Of a stretch of 64,000 nt of DNA, positions 17,189-23,799 are shown one piece after another. Position 1 is the first letter of the stretch. Every line of letters starts with the position of its first letter. Origin of the DNA: Pseudomonadota bacterium (GTDB taxonomy: Bacteria > Desulfobacterota > Desulfobulbia > Desulfobulbales > SURF-16); assembly GCA_018816555.1 (NCBI GenBank), contig JAHIVT010000086.1, forward strand, positions 1-64,000, given 5' to 3'. Below the pieces are notes generated by a model. That model ran no database searches, had not been told where the DNA came from, and saw only the letters and a list, made by a program, of their open reading frames with translations. The position numbers were made by a program, and so were the translations under genes.

Positions 17189-17255
17189 ATTGCTTCTCCT
17201 TTTGGGAAAATTAAATAGATGTATTACACAGTTAAATTTTCATATCCATAAAAGC

Positions 17256-17274
17256 ATGCAAATGATGTACCGGT
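17256..17274 (-). promoter_or_regulatory. Sigma-54 (-24/-12) promoter of the signalling/transport operon
   Basis: On the minus strand ACCGGTACATCATTTGCAT has the invariant GG (17271-17270), exactly ten bases, then GC (17259-17258) with a T-run before it, matching the -24/-12 consensus. The predicted start is near 17246, about 58 bases before the ATG at 17188. A sigma-54 activator is encoded at the far end of the same block. Confidence 0.7.
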
Positions 17275-17350
17275 AAGTGATATGTTGTGGTAGTGACGTA
17301 AATACAGTAGGTTATTGTTTTGGGCGCGTCGGGTTGTGTTCTGGTGAAAT

Positions 17351-17466
17351 GGTTCATAATGAAACAAAAAAGAACAGGCGAAGGTGTTTCGGCTAGCTGA
17401 AACGCCTTTCCTTATTGAAACGGAAGGGGGTAGGGGGGTGTGTTTCACAATGTTTAATTGTGGAAC
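17351..17466 (-). promoter_or_regulatory. Cluster of GTTTC/GAAAC palindromes, probable activator-binding sites
   Basis: GTTTCGGCTAGCTGAAAC at 17386-17403 is a near-perfect palindrome. GTTTCACAAT (17442-17451) and ATTGTGGAAC (17457-17466) form a second one, and GGTTCATAATGAAAC at 17351-17365 is a weaker third. They lie roughly 110-220 bases upstream of the predicted start, the usual range for sigma-54 activators. The rest of 17467-17830 shows no gene I can support. Confidence 0.55.
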
Positions 17467-17834
17467 CGAGACAGGAGATGGGCAACTGGTGCGGTTGCTG
17501 TATCAACATGATACGTTGCACAAAACGTCTTTTTTTTGATCCTTATCTGCGGGTTCGTATATATTTCTTTTTTCTTTGCCAGAGAATTTTAGCCTATGCA
17601 AGAAAAATCGACAGGATACCAGGCGCTTTGGGTTCGATTTTTTCTTTTTGTGGCAGCTCGCCGCCGAAAAGGTCAAGTTGATACGCAGAAGAATGCCCAT
17701 GTCCAAGCCTGAGCGCGCGTAGATATCTTTTTTTGCCGAAATCCCGGCTTCTTTCTATGCGTGGAAACCACTCGTAAAGTGTCCATCGTGGCGGGATGGA
17801 TTCTTTAACCTCACTGTCACCAAACCGCTATGTG

Positions 17835-17875
17835 TTGACAATGGATACACGCTGGCGTATATTTTTTGCATACAC
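17835..17875 (+). promoter_or_regulatory. Sigma-70 promoter and operator of the toxin-antitoxin operon
   Basis: TTGACA at 17835-17840 and TATATT at 17858-17863, separated by exactly 17 bases, form a near-consensus promoter. ATAC/GTAT half-sites (845-848, 857-860, 870-873) overlap it and are a plausible operator for autorepression by the antitoxin. Confidence 0.75.
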
Positions 17876-17890
17876 AAGTGAGGTGTCATT

Positions 17891-18169
17891 ATGCAACATA
17901 CGGAAACTCGTGAGGCTTTGATTAATATTCGTGCTTTACGTGCGCAGAGGGATCTAATTGACAAGGCTGCGGCAGTGAGAAACAAAACCCGCTCGGACTT
18001 CATGCTTGAAGCTGCTTGCCAAGAGGCGGAAAATGTTTTGCTGGATCGTCGATTATTTCATCTCAAAGATGAAGAGTATGAGGCTTTTGAAGCGGTACTG
18101 AAAACTCCTGTTGGCGACAGTCCCGCCCTTCGTAAGCTGTTGGCCCAGAAACCTCCATGGGAAAGCTAA
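17891..18169 (+). CDS. TacA-type antitoxin (DUF1778, ribbon-helix-helix)
   Basis: A 92-residue protein. The N-terminal segment (REALINIRALRAQRDLIDKAAAVRNKTRSDFMLEAACQEAENVLLDRRLF) is the DUF1778 ribbon-helix-helix DNA-binding domain. The C-terminal part is the toxin-wrapping tail. RBS GAGGTG before ATG 17891. It is followed by an overlapping GNAT toxin gene, the standard TacA-TacT order. It neutralises the toxin and represses the operon through the palindromic promoter. Confidence 0.92.
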   Translation: MQHTETREALINIRALRAQRDLIDKAAAVRNKTRSDFMLEAACQEAENVLLDRRLFHLKDEEYEAFEAVLKTPVGDSPALRKLLAQKPPWES

Positions 18170-18663
18170 CATCGCCGGCACAAATCAATATGGTGCATAT
18201 TACTGACAATTTTAATTGCGGAGTTTCCTCTCTTGACCAATGGCTCCGCAGGCAGGCCTTGAAGAATGAGGCGTCAGGTGCTTCCCGGACTTTTGTTGTT
18301 TGCTTTGGAAAAGAGGTTGCCTGCTACTACGCTTTGGCCACCGGAAGTGTTTTGCGACAGCAGACCCCGGGAAAAATCAAACGTAAAATGCCTGAGCCTA
18401 TTCCAGTAATGGTGCTTGGCCGTCTGGCTGTTGATCGTAAATGGCAGGGATCAGGCCTTGGCAGCAGTTTGTTGCGAGATGCATTGTTACGAACCTATAA
18501 TGTTTCCACGCTAGCGGGTATTCGGGCTCTGCTGGTCCATGCGTTATCAGAAAATGCCAAAGCATTTTACCTTCGGCATGGCTTCTTGCAATCCCCCATA
18601 GATCCAATGACGCTGATGCTGAATTTGCAGGATGTGCAGCATTGTCTTGAAAAAGCAGAATAA
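18157..18663 (+). CDS. TacT-type GNAT acetyltransferase toxin
   Basis: A 168-residue GNAT enzyme overlapping the antitoxin gene by 13 bases. FNCGVSSLDQWLRRQALKNEASGASRTFVV is the typical TacT opening. Acetyl-CoA binding uses GRLAVDRKWQGSGLGSSLL, and the catalytic tyrosine lies in AKAFYLRHGF. Characterised family members acetylate the amino group of charged tRNAs and stop translation. All key motifs are intact, so the toxin should be active. A persistence or element-stabilising role is inferred. Confidence 0.92.
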   Translation: MGKLTSPAQINMVHITDNFNCGVSSLDQWLRRQALKNEASGASRTFVVCFGKEVACYYALATGSVLRQQTPGKIKRKMPEPIPVMVLGRLAVDRKWQGSGLGSSLLRDALLRTYNVSTLAGIRALLVHALSENAKAFYLRHGFLQSPIDPMTLMLNLQDVQHCLEKAE

Positions 18664-18908
18664 CCTTTTCCGATAAAAACTTCTCAGTTCGAGCTGTTTT
18701 CCTGTCAACTCCTTTCCAATCTACACCATAACACCGGCGAAGAGGTTTTTTCTGCCCGGAAGAATCAGGAAGTCTTAAATTTCTTATTTCTATTTCAATG
18801 AATTAGATTGCCGATGCTAATCTTTGCCGATATTAACTATTAATAGGTGCGACAATTTGCCATCTTTACTTTCATTAAATCATATTGGAATAATTTTTTA
18901 GGATGAAA

Positions 18909-18988
18909 TACAGATAAAGCCAAACTCACTGTAAGGTGAGGACGGAAAGCCACGGAGCTTTCAAGCGAGCCGGGTTGCCTGATTTGTA
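18909..18988 (+). ncRNA. GEMM-I family cyclic dinucleotide riboswitch aptamer
   Basis: The segment carries the GEMM-I core: AAAGCCAAAC, a hairpin CTCAC/GTGAG, GGACGGAAAGCCACGG, a variable hairpin and GCCGGGTTGCC. A closing stem P1 can be drawn between TACAGAT (18909-18915) and ATTTGTA (18982-18988). GEMM-I RNAs sense c-di-GMP; a subset (GEMM-Ib, known from Geobacter-type bacteria) prefers 3',3'-cGAMP. My hand alignment puts an A at the position equivalent to G20, and an extra base before AAA, as in the cGAMP subset. The ligand is therefore uncertain. Confidence 0.85.
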
Positions 18989-19013
18989 AGGGTAGCTCGG
19001 CTTTTCTATTTCC
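18967..19013 (+). terminator. Riboswitch expression platform, intrinsic terminator
   Basis: GCCGGGTTGCC at 18969-18979 can pair over 11 positions (three wobbles) with GGTAGCTCGGC at 18991-19001, followed by TTTTCTATTT. The 5' arm is part of the aptamer, and the P1 3' strand lies in the loop. Ligand binding should therefore prevent the terminator, giving an ON switch (inference). Confidence 0.7.
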
Positions 19014-19150
19014 AAGAGAAAAAACAAATATTTTATTCCTTAGATGGAATTATCGTTGGGAAACCAACTTGTAGGTGCAATTGACGAAAAAAAAACAGAG
19101 TGACCTCGAGTCTTCGTGGCACTGGGATAGTCAGGCCATATAGTGGGTTC

Positions 19151-19220
19151 AGGGGACGTCCATAAAATTATGAATTTCCATGTATGTCTAAGCTTTTATC
19201 GTGATTTAAGGACATCCCTA
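19151..19220. repeat. Short inverted-repeat element in the riboswitch leader
   Basis: AGGGGACGTCC (19151-19161) and GGACATCCCTA (19210-19220) are imperfect inverted repeats around an AT-rich centre. The pattern resembles ends of small transposase-linked repeats. It separates the riboswitch from the gene it presumably controls. Confidence 0.35.
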
Positions 19221-19271
19221 TTGCCCAAGATTAACGGCTTGCAAGAGCCAAATGATAAGGAGGGACAAATG

Positions 19272-19958
19272 ATGAAAAAAAGTAATGCGATAGTAGTTTT
19301 TTGGGGGCTTATGGTACTTCTAATGGTAACGCCTGCGTTTGCTGAAGACACAGGACAGCCGGAAATGTTTGAAAAGACCTATGGTGAATGGTCTGCCAAC
19401 TGGTGGCAATGGTTGGAATCCCAGGATTTCACCCCCCTAACGAAGCAGGGTAAAGTTGACTGTAGCGCGGGTCAACTAGGCCTTGTATGGTTTCTTGCGG
19501 GATCGGATGGAACTGGTCCGGTAGAACGTAAGTGCACCGTTCCCAGCGGAAAGCCGCTTTTCTTTCCTCTGGTAAACGCAGAGTTCAATAACGTGCCTGG
19601 CGAAAGCACTTGCGCTGATGGTCAGTTGGGAGGCCCCTGCACAGAAGCCGAGAAGCGAGAGATTCTGGATGGTATTATGAGTGATAATACCCCAGGCATC
19701 TTTAATAGTCGTGTTTGCAATCTGGATAGTACTGTTGACGGGATGCCGACTTTATTCTCTAATTTTGCAACCGCTCGCACTCAATCGCCACCTTTTTCGT
19801 TTCTGGGCGATACAGAGACAGTGTCTGACGGTATCTGGGTAATGCTTAGTCTGCCGGAAGGAAAGCACACGCTCCATTTCAAGGGCGCGCTCTGCGATTT
19901 AGATACTAACATCCCAATCTTTGAAGTAGATGTGACATACAAACTGACTGTAAAATGA
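19272..19958 (+). CDS. Secreted protein of unknown function under riboswitch control
   Basis: 228 residues with a signal peptide (KKSNAIVVFWGLMVLLMVTPAFAED). The mature part has the patterns YGEWSANWWQWLES, DCSAGQLGLVWFLAGSD, CTVPSGKPLFFPLVNAEFN and GIWVMLSLPEGKHTLHFKG. I associate these with a scattered family of uncharacterised secreted bacterial proteins. It has several cysteines (DCSAG, KCTVP, STCADG, GPCTEA, VCNLD, LCDLD), probably paired in disulfides. ATG 19272 sits 7 bases after AAGGAGGG; ATG 19269 is an alternative. No function is known to me. The aromatic-rich opening and the extracytoplasmic location suggest a cell-surface or matrix role, which is a guess. Confidence 0.75.
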   Translation: MKKSNAIVVFWGLMVLLMVTPAFAEDTGQPEMFEKTYGEWSANWWQWLESQDFTPLTKQGKVDCSAGQLGLVWFLAGSDGTGPVERKCTVPSGKPLFFPLVNAEFNNVPGESTCADGQLGGPCTEAEKREILDGIMSDNTPGIFNSRVCNLDSTVDGMPTLFSNFATARTQSPPFSFLGDTETVSDGIWVMLSLPEGKHTLHFKGALCDLDTNIPIFEVDVTYKLTVK

Positions 19959-19987
19959 TAAAGACTTAACCAGTGCAACAACACAGA

Positions 19988-20023
19988 CCGGCTAGCCAGT
20001 CGCTTCGCCCTGGTTAGCCGGCG
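19988..20023 (+). terminator. Hairpin downstream of the secreted-protein gene
   Basis: CCGGCTAGCCAG pairs with CTGGTTAGCCGG (one wobble) around a 12-base loop, 30 bases after the stop codon. There is no clear T-run; it is a likely 3' end or processing hairpin. Confidence 0.5.
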
Positions 20024-20224
20024 GATTATGACTGGCGTTCATCCATTGATATTGCCAATCTAAAATCTGAAAAAGTCAAACGGACCTCAGGAAGAGGTGC
20101 CTGCTCACATTTAAGAATTTAGTATCGGACTATAATCTGTCGACTTCAGGAGGTCTGACTGTCCATTCGAAGTCAAGATATTCCTGTACACCCCAGAATT
20201 TGAAACGGAATAAGGGGATTGGCA

Positions 20225-22351
20225 TCAATTCTCAACGCTAACGTTGAACTCCTCCATCTGAATACTCGCGTTCTTGCCTTCCCCCAGGAGATGGAAGGAG
20301 AAGGACTGCCGGGCCACCGGGTTGTCGAAGGAGAATTCGAGTTTCCCTTCCTCTTGAGCATGGAGGAGAGGAAAATCGGGGTGTGGGATGCTGTTGATGG
20401 TCCCTTGCCACATCTTTAACACCAACCAGAGGTGTACCCCCTCCGCAGGCGCCTGGAGAACTTTCACCCGGATCGAGACATGGACCTTGGAGTTGGCCGG
20501 GAAATCAAGGTCTTGGGCGCCCACCAGGTTGTCCGACCACTCATTCCTGATCGTCTCCCGCAGCTGACGGATTTCGCCGCCGGCGAACTTCAGCACCCGG
20601 ACCCCGTGTTGGGGGAGAAGTTTGCGATCCAGGGTGCCTGCGATGAGAAAGATCGGATTCCTCCTCCCTTCCTTGTCCCGCAGAAACTCGGCCGGTGGCG
20701 GCCCCAACAGGCTATCTGACTTGCCCACCCGGCAGCGGCCGTCGTCGGAGCACTCGTAGCGAAGGTTGTTGGCCGTATGCCAGCGGCGTTTGGAGGCGGT
20801 GTAGGAGACCATCTCCCTCGGCGTAGGGTAGTCGCGGAAGAAACTTCTGCCCACTACCCCGGCGGGAATCGGCAGTCCCAGGTAATCGAGGATGGAGACC
20901 TCGGTGTCCACCAGGCCATAGCCCCCCTGCTTGAGGCGCGGGAACTGCCCGTCCTCCGGGGCGAGGATGATCCCCAGCCCCCAACTGCTGACCCACTCGG
21001 CCAGTTCCGAGCCATGGGACTCGTCGGAAGTGATGATTACCAGGGTGTCCTCAAGCACCCCGTCCTTGCGCAGGTTTTCGATGAACCGTCCCACCGCCTG
21101 ATCCAGCAGATCCACGGTGGCAGCCCGGCGGTCGGGGTAGTTAGCCACGACATTGTCGGGCACGGCGTAGGGTTGATGGGTGCCCACCGTCAACAGGGTC
21201 AGCATCCATGGCCGATGCTTCTGCTGAAGGGTGGCGATATAGTCACGGGCGCCGCGAAAAAAAACCGAGTCGACCACCCCCCACTCGAAGGGGTAGGGAT
21301 TGGGCTCCTTAAACCATTCCGAGCCGTGCACCTCCTGAAACCCGATTAAGGGCATGAACCGGTCCTTGCCCATAAAGGCGAGCCCGGCCCCTTGCAGATA
21401 GTGGGTATCCCAACCTTTTTCCGCCATTTGCTCCGGCAGGCACTCCTTGGCCCGCTCCGGGTTGCCGGACAGCTCCACCGCCTTGGGCGTATCCCAGGAT
21501 AGTTTGCTGAAATCGCCACACAGCAAGGCGTAGAGGCCGCGGATGGTCTGATGGCCGTGGTCGGTAAAGTCGGGGATCAGCATCGCATCCCGGGTGCTCT
21601 CCGCCAACCGGGCCATGGAGACTTTGTCGTAATCAACCCCCATGGCCTGGCGGATGTCAGGGTAGTAAAGGCCCGGCATCCCCTCCAGGGTGACGATCAG
21701 GACATTCTTGGCCGCCCCCTTGGCCAGCATGGGTTTGCCGTCGAGATCGGTCCGGTCCAGGCCCCGGGGCAGCTGGAAGTTGGCCAGGTCCTCAGGGGTA
21801 AGCGGCGGCGGGGCGAAGAAGGTGTCGATGATGAACCAGTGCAGGGAGTTGTGACGGGCGATTATGCTCTGGTCGTCGTTTTCAAGGCTGAGGCGGGCCT
21901 GGATCAGCAGGATAACGGCGCCCGCGGCCAAGCCGACAAAGGCATAGCGCCATTTGGGTCGGGAAAGCGGCAGGACACAAACCAGGAGCATCGACAGAGC
22001 CAGGGGCCAAACCAGAGCGGGTGACGAGAGGTTGAAGCTGGCCGTGCTGTTCCTCACGAAATCAAGATTGGTCAGGTAGTGCAGGTCTTGCCAGGCGGGC
22101 AGGCGGTTCATGGCCGCCACCAGTTCATTCGCGCCGATCATGAAGGCGACCCAGACCACGGCCAGGATCACCCGCAGCCAGCGGGGGCTCCAGATGAGCA
22201 GGACCAGCAGCAGGAGGCCCACGCCGCCGTCGGACAGAAGCCCGATAAATTCGCTGCTGCCCGTATGCAGCAAACGCCAGACAAGCGGCGTCATGGTCAG
22301 GACAGCAAGGGAGAGAAAGGCTATGATCGATTGCATGGGTGCGGGTTTCAT
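20225..22351 (-). CDS. Membrane-bound sulfatase-fold protein (LtaS/OpgB-like)
   Basis: 708 residues. The first ~165 residues hold about five membrane helices, then comes a large extracytoplasmic alkaline-phosphatase/sulfatase-fold domain. Visible active-site elements are NVLIVTLEGMPG (metal ligand Glu), HGHQTIRGLYALLCG (candidate Thr nucleophile), TVGTHQPYAVP and ITSDESHGSELAEW (Asp, His). This matches lipoteichoic acid synthase and phosphoglycerol transferase I-type enzymes, which move glycerol-phosphate or phosphoethanolamine groups from lipids. The C-terminal ~120 residues look like an added beta-sandwich. In a Gram-negative cell the acceptor could be a periplasmic glucan or lipid A. It is coupled by ATGA to the upstream gene. 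Confidence 0.82.
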   Translation of the reverse strand: MKPAPMQSIIAFLSLAVLTMTPLVWRLLHTGSSEFIGLLSDGGVGLLLLVLLIWSPRWLRVILAVVWVAFMIGANELVAAMNRLPAWQDLHYLTNLDFVRNSTASFNLSSPALVWPLALSMLLVCVLPLSRPKWRYAFVGLAAGAVILLIQARLSLENDDQSIIARHNSLHWFIIDTFFAPPPLTPEDLANFQLPRGLDRTDLDGKPMLAKGAAKNVLIVTLEGMPGLYYPDIRQAMGVDYDKVSMARLAESTRDAMLIPDFTDHGHQTIRGLYALLCGDFSKLSWDTPKAVELSGNPERAKECLPEQMAEKGWDTHYLQGAGLAFMGKDRFMPLIGFQEVHGSEWFKEPNPYPFEWGVVDSVFFRGARDYIATLQQKHRPWMLTLLTVGTHQPYAVPDNVVANYPDRRAATVDLLDQAVGRFIENLRKDGVLEDTLVIITSDESHGSELAEWVSSWGLGIILAPEDGQFPRLKQGGYGLVDTEVSILDYLGLPIPAGVVGRSFFRDYPTPREMVSYTASKRRWHTANNLRYECSDDGRCRVGKSDSLLGPPPAEFLRDKEGRRNPIFLIAGTLDRKLLPQHGVRVLKFAGGEIRQLRETIRNEWSDNLVGAQDLDFPANSKVHVSIRVKVLQAPAEGVHLWLVLKMWQGTINSIPHPDFPLLHAQEEGKLEFSFDNPVARQSFSFHLLGEGKNASIQMEEFNVSVEN

Positions 22352-23586
22352 CAGGGTTCCTTAAAAAGACTCCGTACCACGGCAGGCAGATCTCCTTTCG
22401 GGATCAACCGGTTGCCCTCGCCCAACTCGTAGAGGCCGAACCACTCCTCGGGGTCGCCCGGTTCGTGCCGGACCTCGTCGTCCGGAGTCCAGCCGATCTT
22501 CCACCACTCGTCCTGGAATTCGAAAAAGACCAGGCCGCAGAAATGGTCGCGCAGGCGCGCAGTGCGGATATCCTGCCAGACCGAGCGGAACACCTCGGCG
22601 ACCTTCTCCGGCTTATGGCCGCCGTAATCGATCACCTCGGGCTTGGGCATGATCGGGGAGGTCGAGAGCCCTACCTGGGTCACCAGTATCGGCAACTTCG
22701 TCGTTGCAGCCAGTTCCTCCAGATAGCCCTGGAAGGTGGTTCCGGTCACGGAGCCGGGTGGCGAACTCAACACGCCATTGGCATAGGTGTAGACGTTCAT
22801 GCAGAGCAGATCGCCCATGTCCGGCACCAGCACATGCTCGCGGGGGACATCCAGGTCGGGACGGTCGGCAATGGGACCGATGTGGGTCCAACTGGTGTGC
22901 GCATAGAGGTGGCGCTGGCCGTAGCGGGTCAGTTCGTAGTCCATGGCCTGGTCGATGAGGCGAGCCAGGGCGACCTCGCTTGCACTGCGTCCCGTCACGG
23001 TCAGGTGTTTGCCCTTATAATCGCGTACCTCGGGGTGGAGTTTGTCGGTGCGTTCCACCGTGGCGGCCTGCAACTCATCGCCAACGGAGAACAGCACCAG
23101 GCGCTCCGGTCGGCCCACGGCGTAAGTATGGTCGATCACCTGCTTAACGCCGGCGAGGGTGTCCGCCAGGTATTTCTCGTCAAGCAGGTCAGGGGTGAAG
23201 GGGTCGATCCAGATATCCTGTCCGTACACCAGATCGGTGTCGTCAAGGGCGGCGAAGAAATTGGGCGGCATGAGCAGGGGAAAGACATGGAGGTAATTCA
23301 CACCCATCTCCCCCAGCAAAGCGAGGTGCACGGGATATCGCCCGTCGTTACCCGGTCCTGCACCCTGTTGCGGGGTCTCGCCCTGCAGATACGGCGAGTA
23401 GCCCATGCCGCGGAAAAAGACCGGCTTGTCGCCGATGCGGTCGATAAGTCGAACCCCTTGGACCACAAAACGGCGGGGTTGGGGGGTGTCGGGATGGATT
23501 TGGGCCGTTTTACCGGAAGCCAACGCCTCTCCGGCAGACAGACAAAACACCAAGAAAATAAGCAATGCTGATAATTTCGTGATCAT
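22351..23586 (-). CDS. Secreted glycoside-hydrolase-like TIM-barrel protein
   Basis: 411 residues with a signal peptide (LSALLIFLVFCLSAGEALASG). The pattern FVVQGVRLIDRIGDKPVFFRGMGYSPY...LLGEMGVNYLHVFPL is typical of clan GH-A barrels related to GH2/GH5. The acid/base glutamate could be Glu in FSVGDE. At the usual nucleophile position (LVTEYG in relatives) the sequence reads PILVTQVGLST, Gln in place of Glu. It may be a transglycosylase-like variant, a carbohydrate-binding pseudoenzyme, or use another residue. It shares an ATGA with the LtaS-like gene, so both probably act on the same envelope glycan. Confidence 0.65.
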   Translation of the reverse strand: MITKLSALLIFLVFCLSAGEALASGKTAQIHPDTPQPRRFVVQGVRLIDRIGDKPVFFRGMGYSPYLQGETPQQGAGPGNDGRYPVHLALLGEMGVNYLHVFPLLMPPNFFAALDDTDLVYGQDIWIDPFTPDLLDEKYLADTLAGVKQVIDHTYAVGRPERLVLFSVGDELQAATVERTDKLHPEVRDYKGKHLTVTGRSASEVALARLIDQAMDYELTRYGQRHLYAHTSWTHIGPIADRPDLDVPREHVLVPDMGDLLCMNVYTYANGVLSSPPGSVTGTTFQGYLEELAATTKLPILVTQVGLSTSPIMPKPEVIDYGGHKPEKVAEVFRSVWQDIRTARLRDHFCGLVFFEFQDEWWKIGWTPDDEVRHEPGDPEEWFGLYELGEGNRLIPKGDLPAVVRSLFKEP

Positions 23587-23799
23587 AAGGTTTTGCGATA
23601 GAGATGTTCGTAAGGAAATCCGAAACCGGCCTTAGCGGCCAAGGTGGTGATAAGAAATTAAAAAATCAATAGCCCACGCCCTGCTGGATGTCAATGGCTT
23701 TGATGGCCGGAAACAGAATGATTTTCTTCAAAAGCGCGAAAAAAATTCAGTCCCCTCAGTCTGGAAGAAAAATTGAATTTGTCTTCCGGTCTTGTTTTT

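Noticed and set aside
17224-17706. Short reading frames on both strands in the gap before the toxin-antitoxin pair
   Set aside because: They have no RBS, odd composition and overlap the predicted sigma-54 promoter and enhancer palindromes.
22339-23571. 410-codon frame antisense to the barrel-like protein
   Set aside because: The minus strand frame has a signal peptide and a recognisable fold; the plus frame has neither.
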